NCBI GenBank assembly: GCA_030527545.1 | Contig: JAUNAP010000001.1 | Location: 62,001 to 126,000, forward strand | Length of the DNA stretch: 64,000 nt | Origin: Actinomycetaceae bacterium | GTDB taxonomy: Bacteria; Actinomycetota; Actinomycetes; Actinomycetales; Actinomycetaceae | Direction: 5' to 3' | In this document: positions 36,070-44,686 of the stretch, piece after piece | How positions within the stretch are numbered: position 1 is the first letter of the stretch | Layout: the number at the start of each line of letters is the position of its first letter | The notes under the pieces: generated by a model | What the model was told of the DNA's origin: nothing | The model's database searches: none | What the model saw: the letters and a program-made list of their open reading frames with translations, nothing else | Program-made: the position numbers and the translations under genes

Positions 36070-39000
36070 CTATGCGAAGGCCTCCTCAAGCAGCTTGGCG
36101 TTCTGCTTCTTGTGCATCTGCATATTACCTGCCGCGGGCGAGGCGGCTGCGGGTCGGGACACGACGCCGAGCGGTCTGCCGATGACACCGGGGAGGTTGA
36201 TCGCCAAGAAGGGGTAGGCGCCCTGGTTGAGCGGTTCGTCTTGGACCCACACGACCTCGACATCGCCCCACCTGTCGAGTTCGCGTGCGAGGGCGTCGCC
36301 GGGCAGCGGATAGTACTGCTCGAGGCGAACGATCGCCACGTCCTCGATGCCGTCTTGCTCGCGTTTCTTCGCCAGATCGTAGTAGACGCGACCCGAAGTG
36401 AGGATGACTCGGCGAACCTTCCCGCTGACGGTCTCTTCGCCGATCACCGGCCGGAAGCTGCCCGAGGTGAACTCCGAGACGTGAGAGGTCGCCGCCGACA
36501 GGCGCAGCAGCTGCTTGGGAGTGAACGCGATAAGCGGGCGACGCGGCCTCGCGTAGGCCTGTTGGCGCAGGAGGTGGAAATGGTTTGCCGGCGTCGACGG
36601 CTGGCAGATGAGCATGTTGTTTTCCGCTGCGAGCGTGAGGTAGCGCTCGATGCGGGCGGAGGAGTGGTCGGGTCCTTGCCCCTCGTAACCGTGGGGGAGG
36701 AGCATGACGAGGTTCGACCGTTGTCCCCACTTTTGTTCGGCCGAGGACACGTATTCGTCGATGACCGCCTGCGCGGTGTTGGCGAAGTCACCGAACTGGC
36801 CTTCCCAGGCGACGAGGGTCTCCGGCGATTCGACCGAATAGCCGTACTCGAAGCCTAGGGGTGCGTATTCCGACAGTGGAGAGTCGAAGATTCTAAGCTG
36901 CGCCTGCCCCTCGGTGAGGAAGTTCAACGGAGTCCATTCCCGGCCCGTCACGTTGTCATGGAAAACTGCGTGACGCTGGACGAACGTTCCGCGGCGAGTG
37001 TCTTGGCCGCCGGCGCGGACGTTGACACCCTCCATGAGGAGGGAGCCGAAGGCAATGAGTTCGCCCATGCCCCAGTCGATCTTGCCTTCGCGCGTCATCT
37101 TTTGCCGGTTACGGGCGAGCTGAAGCATCTTCTTGTGGGGGGTGAATCCCTCGGGGATGGCCGCGTGGGCGTCGCCGATACGCTCGATGACCTGCTGCGA
37201 GATCGCCGAGGACCAGCCGATGACCTCGTCGTCGCCGATCGTTTGCGCCGATGGTTTGACCCAGCGGGTGGACACGCCGAGTTTCGTCTTCGTCGCGCCC
37301 TCGGCGTCGGGTGACCACCCCTCCTCGCGGGTTTGGGCGAAGATCGTGTCGAGTTCGTCCTTGTATCCGGAGAGCATTTCCTCGGCCTGCTCGGCGGTCA
37401 TATCGCCGCGGCCGACGAGGTCGCGCGCGTAATGGCCGCGTGGGGTCGGCAGCTTGTCAATGACGTTGTACATGATCGGCTGGGTCATCGAGGGATCGTC
37501 GCCCTCATTGTGCCCGCGACGCCGGTAGCACACGAGGTCGATGATGGCGTCCTTGTGGAAGCGCTGGCGGTAGGCGAACGCCAGCGACGCTGCGCGCACG
37601 CAAGCCTCCGGATCGTTGCCGTTGACGTGAAAGATCGGCACCTGCATGCCTTTGGCCAGGTCCGTGCAATAGCGTGTCGACCGTCCCGAGGTCGGGCTCG
37701 TCGTGAAACCGATCTGGTTGTTGACAATGACGTGAATGGTGCCCCCGGTGCGGTAGCCGCGCAGCTGCGACATGTTGAGGGTCTCGTAGACGACGCCCTG
37801 GCCCACGAAGGCGGCGTCACCGTGGATGAGCAGCGGGACGATTTCGTCTTCGCCGTCAGTGAGGCGATCCTGCTTGGCCCGCGTGATCCCCTCGAGGACG
37901 CCGTTGACGGTTTCGAGGTGGGAGGGGTTGGCGGCGAGAGTTACCTTGAGCGCCGATCCTTCGTCGACGGAGAAAATCCCCTCCGTGCCGAGGTGATATT
38001 TGACGTCGCCGGAGCCCTGTTGTGCCCGCGGGTCCATGTAGCCTTCGAACTCGGAGAAGATCTGTGCATAGGTCTTGCCCGCGATGTTGGCCAAAACGTT
38101 GAGCCGGCCGCGGTGCGCCATGCCGATCGTAATCTCGGTGCACGAGGCGGCGAGAGCGTCGCGCAAGATTCGGTCGAGGAGCGGGATGAGGGCTTCCCCG
38201 CCCTCGAGAGAGAAACGCTTTTGCCCGACGTATTTCGTCTGCAAGAACGTCTCGAAGGCCTCGGCCCGGTTGAGGGTCGACAAGATGTGGCGGCGATCGT
38301 CGAGGGAGAGTGTCGGGGCTGGCTTTTCGATGTGGTCTTGCATCCACCGTCGCTGGACGGGGTCTTGGATGTGCATATATTCGATACCGATGGTGCGGTT
38401 GTAGGTATCTCGCAGTCGGTCGAGCAGTTCGCGCAGCATCATCGAGTGGCGTCCGCCGAAACCGCCGGTGGGGAAGATCCGGTCGAGGTCCCACATGGTG
38501 AGGCCGTAGGAGCCGAGGGACAGGTCGAGGTGGCGGCGCACGCGGTAGTCGAGCGGGTCGGTGTTGGCCGCGAGATGGCCGCGCGAGCGGTAGGCGTGGA
38601 TGAGCTCGGCGATGCGTGCGGGCTTGCCCTTTTCTAGCTCGGGGTCGTATTCGACGTCGCGCGTCCACTCGTAGGGTTCAAAAGGCACGTGGAGCGTGTG
38701 GAAGACGCGCTTGTAGAAGCCGTCGCGGCCGGTGAGCTTTTCCTCGATAATTCGCAGGAATTCGCCCGAGGCGGCTCCCTGGATGACGCGGTGGTCGTAG
38801 GTGTTCGTCACCGTCATGACGGGGCCGATGCCGGCGCGGGCGAGGGAGGCCGGCGAGGCGCCGGACCAGGCGGCGGGAACGGAGGTGGAGCCCACGCCCA
38901 TGATGAGTCCCTGCCCGGCCATGAGGCGCGGGACGGAATGCTTCGTGCCGATCATGCCGGGGTTGGTAAGGGTCACCGAGCCGCCTGCGAAGTCGCTGGG

Positions 39001-39747
39001 GCCCAGCGCGCCCTTACGCGCTTTGCCTACGAGCTCTTCGTAGGCGTCGAGGAATTGCGAGAAGGTGAGGAGGTCCGCGTCGGCGATGACGGGCACCATG
39101 AGCTGGCGCTGGCCGTCCTTCTTGGGCACGTCGATGGCGAGACCGAGACCGACGTGGGCGAACGAGCGGATACCGGGCTTGCCGTCGACCTCTTCGTAGC
39201 GGACGTTAATGTCGGGCATCTCGACGAGCGCCTCGACCATGGCGTAGGCGATGAGATGGGTGAAGGAGACCTTACCGCCGGAGGTAGCGCGCAAATGGTT
39301 GTTGATGAGCGCCCTGTTTTCGATCATGAGTTTCGCCGGGATTTCGCGTGCCGACGTCGCGGTGGGGATGGCCAGGGAGGCCTCCATGTTTTTGGCGACG
39401 GCACGGGAGGCGCCCTTGAGGCGCGAGACGTCGTCGCCGGCTTCGGCTTGACAGCCGGGGGCTTCGCCGGCAGCAAGAGAGGCGACGGCGTAGGGCGAGG
39501 TCGGTTCGGCCGTCGCGGCGCGCGGTGCCGGGGGCAGATCGGAGCGGGATACGTCGGTCGAGACGGACACCTGGGCGTTCGCCTGCTCATTCCTCTGGCG
39601 GGCCAACGCGGCGTCGCGTGCCTCTACGGCTCGGAAATAGTCCTGCCAATCCGAGGGGACCGAGAGCGGGTCTGCCCGATACTTCGCGTGCAGATCGTCG
39701 ATGACCTTCTGGTTAACCTCGGGGGTTGATGACTGTGCGGCGTTCAT
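36070..39747 (-). CDS. kgd: multifunctional 2-oxoglutarate decarboxylase/dehydrogenase Kgd
   Basis: 1225 residues, the actinobacterial E1-E2 fusion. The N-terminal tail (VIDDLHAKYRADP) precedes an E2 succinyltransferase-like domain with the trimer interface and catalytic TYDHRVIQG. This is followed by the ThDP-dependent E1 with ITIGMAHRGRLNVLANI, HVNGNDPEACVRAA and the later HGYEGQGPDHSSAR. No lipoyl domain is present, as in mycobacterial Kgd. It links the TCA cycle to succinyl-CoA or succinic semialdehyde. ATG 39747 has GGAGG 8 nt upstream. A -10-like TATGGT (39792-39787) precedes it. Confidence 0.95.
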   Translation of the reverse strand: MNAAQSSTPEVNQKVIDDLHAKYRADPLSVPSDWQDYFRAVEARDAALARQRNEQANAQVSVSTDVSRSDLPPAPRAATAEPTSPYAVASLAAGEAPGCQAEAGDDVSRLKGASRAVAKNMEASLAIPTATSAREIPAKLMIENRALINNHLRATSGGKVSFTHLIAYAMVEALVEMPDINVRYEEVDGKPGIRSFAHVGLGLAIDVPKKDGQRQLMVPVIADADLLTFSQFLDAYEELVGKARKGALGPSDFAGGSVTLTNPGMIGTKHSVPRLMAGQGLIMGVGSTSVPAAWSGASPASLARAGIGPVMTVTNTYDHRVIQGAASGEFLRIIEEKLTGRDGFYKRVFHTLHVPFEPYEWTRDVEYDPELEKGKPARIAELIHAYRSRGHLAANTDPLDYRVRRHLDLSLGSYGLTMWDLDRIFPTGGFGGRHSMMLRELLDRLRDTYNRTIGIEYMHIQDPVQRRWMQDHIEKPAPTLSLDDRRHILSTLNRAEAFETFLQTKYVGQKRFSLEGGEALIPLLDRILRDALAASCTEITIGMAHRGRLNVLANIAGKTYAQIFSEFEGYMDPRAQQGSGDVKYHLGTEGIFSVDEGSALKVTLAANPSHLETVNGVLEGITRAKQDRLTDGEDEIVPLLIHGDAAFVGQGVVYETLNMSQLRGYRTGGTIHVIVNNQIGFTTSPTSGRSTRYCTDLAKGMQVPIFHVNGNDPEACVRAASLAFAYRQRFHKDAIIDLVCYRRRGHNEGDDPSMTQPIMYNVIDKLPTPRGHYARDLVGRGDMTAEQAEEMLSGYKDELDTIFAQTREEGWSPDAEGATKTKLGVSTRWVKPSAQTIGDDEVIGWSSAISQQVIERIGDAHAAIPEGFTPHKKMLQLARNRQKMTREGKIDWGMGELIAFGSLLMEGVNVRAGGQDTRRGTFVQRHAVFHDNVTGREWTPLNFLTEGQAQLRIFDSPLSEYAPLGFEYGYSVESPETLVAWEGQFGDFANTAQAVIDEYVSSAEQKWGQRSNLVMLLPHGYEGQGPDHSSARIERYLTLAAENNMLICQPSTPANHFHLLRQQAYARPRRPLIAFTPKQLLRLSAATSHVSEFTSGSFRPVIGEETVSGKVRRVILTSGRVYYDLAKKREQDGIEDVAIVRLEQYYPLPGDALARELDRWGDVEVVWVQDEPLNQGAYPFLAINLPGVIGRPLGVVSRPAAASPAAGNMQMHKKQNAKLLEEAFA

Positions 39748-39926
39748 TGCAGCATCCTCCACAAACTTGGTTTGGCCTCACTGCCTACCATAGGACCTTT
39801 TTCCTAGATGGTCGCGTCTTTGGGCGCCTGGAACGAGAAAGACGTCCTTGTCCCAGCCTACGCCTCGCTTCCGCGTAAGGACCTGCTTCGGTGGGATCTT
39901 CGCCGATCCCCTTATGATGGGAGGTG

Positions 39927-39995
39927 ATGAGTACCGGCAGTACCAAGCCTCCGCGAGGAGGCCACCACGTAATCGGCGAGGCGCGCAGTGTTTAG
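39927..39995 (+). CDS. possible 22-codon leader ORF ending inside the CorC-type start
   Basis: A short ORF (MSTGSTKPPRGGHHV...) begins just after TATGAT (39913-39918) and a GGGAGG stretch, and ends with TAG at 39993-39995, overlapping the GTG start (39988) of the CNNM gene in another frame. That overlap could couple translation. Coding status is uncertain. Confidence 0.2.
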   Translation: MSTGSTKPPRGGHHVIGEARSV

Positions 39996-41316
39996 CCTCG
40001 TCATGAACCTCATACTCGGCGTCGTCCTCACGGTGGGTACCGGGCTTTTTGTGGCCTCGGAATTTTCCCTCGTCGCGACGGACCCCGTTAAGGCCGAAAG
40101 ACGTGCCGCTGAGGGCGATAAGCGTGCCGCAGGCGTCGTCGCCACGGTCGCGCACCTGTCGACCCACCTTTCAGGCGCCCAAGTGGGCATCACCGTGACA
40201 ACGATTCTGCTGGGCTACACCACGCAGGTAGCCTTGACGTCTAGTTTCACGCAGCTGTTCGAAAACATCGGCCTAGCACAGGCGGCGGCCGCCAGCGTGG
40301 GTGTCATCGTCGCTCTCGTCCTCGTCAACGCGTTTTCGATGGTGTTCGGTGAGCTCATTCCCAAGAACATGGCGCTCGCCGACCCCCTTCCGGTCGCGGG
40401 CGTCATCTCGCCGTTTCAACGCGGCTTCACCTGGCTGTTCAAACCCGTCATCATCGTGCTCAACTCGACGGCAAACCGGATCGTACGAGCCATGGGTGTC
40501 GAGCCGGCGGAAGAGCTGTCATCGGCACGCTCGGCCTCCGAGGTTGCGGCGATCGTTCGTCATTCGGCCGAGGAGGGGATTCTCGACACCTCGACGGCTG
40601 CCCTCTTCACGCGGTCGGTGGCGATCAGTGAGCTAACCGCCGTCGACGTCATGCAGCCGCGCGGGGCCATGGAAGCGCTTCCGGCCTCCGCGAGCGCGGC
40701 CGACGTCATCGCGCTCGCGGCGCACACAGGGCATTCGCGCTTTCCCGTCTACGACTCCGACCCCGACGACATCGTCGGTCTCGTCCACGTGCGCCGCGCC
40801 GTAGCAGTGCCCTTCGAGCGTCGCGGAGAAGTACCTGTCGTGTCATCGTCGCTGCTCGCTCCCGCGCCGCGGGTGCCTGAGACGGCGCAGCTGGCGCCCC
40901 TCCTCGTCCAGTTGCGCGACGAGGGGCTCCAGATGGCTCTCGTCGTCGACGAATACGGGGGCACCTCCGGGCTGGTCACGCTCGAGGATGTTGTCGAGGA
41001 GATCGTGGGCGACGTCGCCGACGAGCACGATCCCAGGCGCCGGGGCGTGCGCATGAGCGACGAGGGGGGATGGGACGTCGAGGGTACGATCCGCCCCGAC
41101 GAGCTCGCTCGCGCCGTTGGCGTCGTCCTCCCCGATGATGGTCCCTACGAGACGGTCGCCGGCCTCGTACTCACCGAGCTCTCTCGCCTGCCGCGCGTGG
41201 GCGATGCCGTCGAGATAGCCGGGCAGCGTCTTGAGGTGCGTCGGATCGAGGGGCGCCGGATCGCGCAGCTTCACATTGCTGCGATCGACAGTGGGGAGGG
41301 GACGTCTCATGAGTAG
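39988..41316 (+). CDS. CNNM/CorC-family membrane protein (DUF21-CBS-CorC)
   Basis: 442 residues. DUF21 transmembrane domain (residues 1-180, with GELIPKNMALADPLP), a pair of CBS domains (~200-330; VHVRRAVAVPFE, LQMALVVDEYGGTSGLVTLEDVVEEIVGD) and a C-terminal CorC_HlyC domain. Such proteins move or sense Mg2+ or related ions; the 'hemolysin' label is historical. The GTG 39988 follows a leader with a good -10 (TATGAT). It overlaps its smaller paralogue by 8 bp, forming a two-gene unit typical of actinobacteria. Confidence 0.88.
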   Translation: MFSLVMNLILGVVLTVGTGLFVASEFSLVATDPVKAERRAAEGDKRAAGVVATVAHLSTHLSGAQVGITVTTILLGYTTQVALTSSFTQLFENIGLAQAAAASVGVIVALVLVNAFSMVFGELIPKNMALADPLPVAGVISPFQRGFTWLFKPVIIVLNSTANRIVRAMGVEPAEELSSARSASEVAAIVRHSAEEGILDTSTAALFTRSVAISELTAVDVMQPRGAMEALPASASAADVIALAAHTGHSRFPVYDSDPDDIVGLVHVRRAVAVPFERRGEVPVVSSSLLAPAPRVPETAQLAPLLVQLRDEGLQMALVVDEYGGTSGLVTLEDVVEEIVGDVADEHDPRRRGVRMSDEGGWDVEGTIRPDELARAVGVVLPDDGPYETVAGLVLTELSRLPRVGDAVEIAGQRLEVRRIEGRRIAQLHIAAIDSGEGTSHE

Positions 41317-42346
41317 TGGCGCTGCACTTGTGCTCGCCCTCGTCCTGTTGGCGGTCAACGCGTTCTTCGTTGCCGGGGAGTTTTGTGTGACGTCCTCGCG
41401 CAAGGCTCAGATCGATCCCCTCGTTGAACAGGGCAGACGGGGCGCCGCGGCCGCCCAGTGGGCGCTGGAACACGTCTCTCTCATGCTTGCGGTCTCCCAG
41501 TTGGGAATCACGCTCGCTTCGACGGGCCTGGGCGCCGTCGCAGAACCCGCGTTGGCGCACCTGTTTACCGCGCCTTTGGAGGCCGTGGGGATGCCGGCCG
41601 GTGCCGCCCACGCCTTCGCTTTTGTTGCCGCACTCATCCTCGTCGTGTTTTTGCACATTCTCGCCGGTGAGATGGTGCCGAAGAACCTTACCGTTTCGGC
41701 ACCGATCCCGGTTGTCCTCGTGCTCGCGCCGATCCTTGTGCGTATCGCCAAGCTTGTCCGTCCGGTCGTGACCGTCCTCAACGAGTTCGCCAACATTTTC
41801 GTCAGACTTGCGGGCCGCACGCCTCAAGACGAGGTGGCGGCGACGTTTACGGTCGAGGAGGTCGCCGCCATCGTCGAGCGCTCCCAGGAACAGGGCACCC
41901 TCGATGACGATCTGGGACTTTTGTCGGGGACGCTCGAGTTTTCGGAGGAGAATGTGTCCGACGCCATGGTTGCGCTCGACACGCTCGTCACCCTTCCGCT
42001 TGGATGCACGCCGGCCGACCTCGAGCAGGCGGTGGCGAAGACGGGATTCTCGCGCTTTCTCGTCGTCGATGAGCGGGGGGAGCTCGCTGGCTATCTTCAT
42101 CTCAAGGACGTCCTCTACGCCGCAGATGGAACGGGGCGCGAGGAGGCGATCCCTCGCTGGCGCGTGCGCACACTTCCGATCGTTGAAGCGGATGCCGAGG
42201 TCGAAGACGCGCTCGCTGCCATGCAGAAATCGGGGGTTCACCTCGCAAAGGTGCGTGCTCACGGTGCCATCGTCGGGGTGATTTTCTTGGAGGACATCCT
42301 CGAGGAGCTCGTCGGTGAGGTACGCGACGCTATGCAACGGACGTGA
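41309..42346 (+). CDS. CNNM-family protein lacking C-terminal CorC domain
   Basis: 345 residues. DUF21 transmembrane domain (ALVLALVLLAVNAFFVAGEF, HILAGEMVPKNLTVSAPIP) and CBS pair (TGFSRFLVVDERGELAGYLHLKDVL, GVIFLEDILEELVGE); it stops before the CorC_HlyC domain that its partner has. ATG 41309 has the strong site GGGGAGGGG at 41292-41300; the frame to 41231 inside the previous gene is rejected. The pair may form heteromers; that is inference. Confidence 0.87.
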   Translation: MSSGAALVLALVLLAVNAFFVAGEFCVTSSRKAQIDPLVEQGRRGAAAAQWALEHVSLMLAVSQLGITLASTGLGAVAEPALAHLFTAPLEAVGMPAGAAHAFAFVAALILVVFLHILAGEMVPKNLTVSAPIPVVLVLAPILVRIAKLVRPVVTVLNEFANIFVRLAGRTPQDEVAATFTVEEVAAIVERSQEQGTLDDDLGLLSGTLEFSEENVSDAMVALDTLVTLPLGCTPADLEQAVAKTGFSRFLVVDERGELAGYLHLKDVLYAADGTGREEAIPRWRVRTLPIVEADAEVEDALAAMQKSGVHLAKVRAHGAIVGVIFLEDILEELVGEVRDAMQRT

Positions 42347-42435
42347 TCTTCACCATCCTGTATCCAAAGCGTTATGAATTTGTTATCTTTGATGACGGCT
42401 CCATCAGTGTGTCTTCCCAAGATTGAGGCGGTCAT

Positions 42436-43227
42436 ATGGTTAGCGATTCGTCGCGTGCAGGCGAGAGGTCCCGCGCTCCCCGGCGCAGAGTCGTATCTAA
42501 GCTCTCGGTGCTTTCGCTGCTAGGTGTCGCGACCGTCGCCCTCCCGCTTTCCGGCTTTGTCGGACCCGGGATGTCTGTGACGGTACCGACCAAGTCCGTG
42601 ACTGTCGCGGCCCAATCTTCCTGGGTCGACGTGGAGCAGGCCCGCTCCGACGCTGAGGGCGATCCCCTCAAGGCCGAGCCCGCAGCGGTGACGAAGGCGC
42701 GCCTGCAGGAGGCCGTAGGCGCTTGTGCGAGTGAGGTGGGAGCTTCCGGCGAACGCCTGGCCGTCGCAAAGGACACGAAGGACCTCATCTACTTCCCGCT
42801 CAAGCGCGGCACCTTTTCGGTCTCGTCGCCGTTTGGCTACCGCGTCCACCCGATCTTCCACACGGTCCGCCTCCACGCCGGCGCGGATTTCCAGGCGGCT
42901 GCCGGCACGGACATTCACGCGGCTGCGCGCGGTGTCGTCGATTTCGTGGGCCGCCAAGGTGGATCCGGCAATATGGTCCGGATCAAGCACGAGGTCGGCG
43001 GCGAGAGTTTCTACACGGTCTACATGCACATCATCGACGGGGGAACTCTCGTGACTAAGGGGCAAACGGTCGATGCGGGCGAGGTCATCGCTCACGTTGG
43101 CTCGACCGGTAACTCGACCGGCCCGCACCTGCATTTCGAGGTCCACCCCACCTTGGACACGCCGATCGACCCCGTGCCCTGGCTTAAGCAGCACAATTCC
43201 GTGTATCTGGGCGAGGAATGCGGATAG
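42436..43227 (+). CDS. M23 family (LytM-type) metallopeptidase, secreted
   Basis: 263 residues. The basic N-terminus and hydrophobic stretch (SLLGVATVALPLSGFVGPG) form a signal peptide or anchor. The C-terminal M23 domain keeps the zinc ligands in RLHAGADF (HxxxD) and HLHFEVH (HxH). It would cut peptidoglycan cross-bridges. The 89 bp upstream are AT-rich, with a -10-like TATCTT at 42384-42389. The GDPD gene overlaps its 3' end by 10 bp, so the two are probably co-transcribed. Confidence 0.88.
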   Translation: MVSDSSRAGERSRAPRRRVVSKLSVLSLLGVATVALPLSGFVGPGMSVTVPTKSVTVAAQSSWVDVEQARSDAEGDPLKAEPAAVTKARLQEAVGACASEVGASGERLAVAKDTKDLIYFPLKRGTFSVSSPFGYRVHPIFHTVRLHAGADFQAAAGTDIHAAARGVVDFVGRQGGSGNMVRIKHEVGGESFYTVYMHIIDGGTLVTKGQTVDAGEVIAHVGSTGNSTGPHLHFEVHPTLDTPIDPVPWLKQHNSVYLGEECG

Positions 43228-43949
43228 ACCGCACGAGGCGGCTCTACGCCCATCGGGGTGGTTCGTCTCGGTTCGTCGAAAACTCCGACCTTGCCCTCGA
43301 AGAGGCTCTAGCCGATCCGCTTCTTGACGTAGAGACCGACGTGCGCCTCAGTGCCGACGGCGTCGTTGTTTTGTCTCACGATCCCACGCTGGAGCGCGCC
43401 TGGGGCGTTGACCTCGAAGTGGCGCGCACCCCGTGGCGCGTGCTGGCTCGCGTACGTGGACCGCGTGGGGAGCGGATGATGAGACTCGAGGAACTCGTTG
43501 ATGCCGCGCCCGCTCGCGCGCTCAACATCGATCCCAAAGACGACGCCGTGGTCGCGCCGCTACTGGGTGTGTTGTCGCGAAGGCGTGCCTTCGACCATAC
43601 GATCCTCGCTTCCTTCTCGACTCGGCGCCTGTTGCGCATCCGGCAGATGCAGGCACAGGCCCGCACGGCGACGACGCCGGTGGAGATCGCCTCCTTGCGG
43701 GCCGCGGCTGCCGGTGGCCCGGCCCCTCGCGTCTCATCGAGAGCGTGCGCCATGCAGATTCCCGAGCGAGTGCGGGGGATGACGGTCCTTACCGACAGAC
43801 TCGTGGCGCTTGCCCACGCCAGGGGCATCCGGGTTGACGTGTGGACGATTAACGACCACGACCGTGCGGCCCGGCTGCTGGCGCGCGGCGTCGACGGCAT
43901 CATGACGGACCGCCCGGAGCGGATTCGCCCCATTTTCGCGCAGCTGTGA
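43218..43949 (+). CDS. glycerophosphodiester phosphodiesterase family protein
   Basis: 243 residues. GDPD TIM-barrel motifs: YAHRGGSSRFVENS (catalytic His, HRG), DVETDVRLSADGVVVLSHDPTLER (EtD metal site and HD) and VDVWTINDHDRAARLLARGVDGIMTDRP at the end. It would release glycerol-3-phosphate from phospholipid head groups. No signal peptide is visible. The ATG 43218 overlaps the M23 gene by 10 bp. Confidence 0.9.
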   Translation: MRIDRTRRLYAHRGGSSRFVENSDLALEEALADPLLDVETDVRLSADGVVVLSHDPTLERAWGVDLEVARTPWRVLARVRGPRGERMMRLEELVDAAPARALNIDPKDDAVVAPLLGVLSRRRAFDHTILASFSTRRLLRIRQMQAQARTATTPVEIASLRAAAAGGPAPRVSSRACAMQIPERVRGMTVLTDRLVALAHARGIRVDVWTINDHDRAARLLARGVDGIMTDRPERIRPIFAQL

Positions 43950-44005
43950 CGAGTCGGGGTGCGCACATCGAGCCCGGGGGGTGACGCTTGTGCGTATCGA
44001 GGCGA

Positions 44006-44020
44006 TACGATAGGCGCATG
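44006..44020 (+). promoter_or_regulatory. -10 and leaderless start of rpiB
   Basis: TACGAT (44006-44011) is followed by exactly 6 nt and then the rpiB ATG (44018), so transcription is predicted to begin at or next to the A of ATG. No ribosome binding site is present. Confidence 0.5.
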
Positions 44021-44479
44021 CGTATTTTTATCGCGTCGGATCATGCGGGATACGAGCTCAAAGAGGCGGCACGAGACCACCTGCGCCAAGCTGGCCACGA
44101 GGTGACCGACTGCGGGCCGACATCGTACGATCCTCTCGACGACTATCCGTCCTTTTGTCTTTCGTGCGGGGAGGCCGTCGTCGCCCATCCCGGTTCGCTT
44201 GGGATCGTTATCGGCGGGTCGGGCAATGGCGAGCAGATGGCGGCGAATCTCGTCGATGGCGTGCGCTGCGCGCTCGTATGGAACGAGGATACGGCCACTC
44301 TCGCCCGGCAACATAACGACGCGAACGTCGTCTCGGTGGGGGCGAGGATGCACGAGCGCGAGGAGGCGCTGGCGCTCATTGACGCCTTCATCGCTACGCC
44401 CTTTAGTGGCGACGAGCGCCACGCGCGCCGTATCGCTCAGATGGCGGCCTACGAGCGGGGGCGCTGCGGGTCCGTGTGA
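44018..44479 (+). CDS. rpiB: ribose-5-phosphate isomerase B
   Basis: 153 residues. Pentose phosphate pathway enzyme interconverting ribose-5-P and ribulose-5-P. RpiB motifs: FIASDHAGYELKEA (start), GIVIGGSGNGEQMAANLVDGVRCAL (phosphate loop) and NVVSVGARM. The usual catalytic residue region GTGxxC is GSGNGEQ here, as in actinobacterial RpiB, where Glu replaces Cys. The longer frame from 43988 is rejected because the ATG at 44018 fits both the family start and a leaderless promoter. Confidence 0.94.
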   Translation: MRIFIASDHAGYELKEAARDHLRQAGHEVTDCGPTSYDPLDDYPSFCLSCGEAVVAHPGSLGIVIGGSGNGEQMAANLVDGVRCALVWNEDTATLARQHNDANVVSVGARMHEREEALALIDAFIATPFSGDERHARRIAQMAAYERGRCGSV

Positions 44480-44516
44480 CACCCGTTGCCCGCGATGCTA
44501 AACTTGCACGCGGTCA

Positions 44517-44592
44517 GCCCCGGTAGCTCAGTGGATAGAGCGTTTGCCTCCGGAGCAAAAGGTCGCAGGTTCGAATCCTGTCCGGGGCACCA
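44517..44592 (+). tRNA. tRNA-Arg (anticodon CCG)
   Basis: Complete cloverleaf: acceptor GCCCCGG/CCGGGGC, D stem GCTC/GAGC, anticodon stem TTTGC/GCAAA with loop CTCCGGA (anticodon CCG, decoding CGG), T arm GCAGG-TTCGAAT-CCTGT, discriminator A and encoded CCA (44590-44592). Mature body 44517-44589. Confidence 0.98.
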
Positions 44593-44616
44593 GTTACGAC
44601 AAGTTCATCATCACCG

Positions 44617-44652
44617 CGACAAGGGTGCACCCTGAGGGGTGCGCCCTTGTCG
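44617..44652. terminator. long hairpin terminator after tRNA-Arg
   Basis: Arms 44617-44632 and 44637-44652 form a 16-bp stem (one G-T pair) with a 4-nt loop. It starts 25 nt after the tRNA CCA and lies before the MFS gene. No strong T-tract. Confidence 0.75.
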
Positions 44653-44686
44653 TCGATAAGGACGGCGCGCACGACGAGGGGGGAGT

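Noticed and set aside
39778-40167. 129-codon minus-strand frame upstream of kgd
   Set aside because: It overlaps the promoter region and the CNNM gene and shows no start site or family resemblance.
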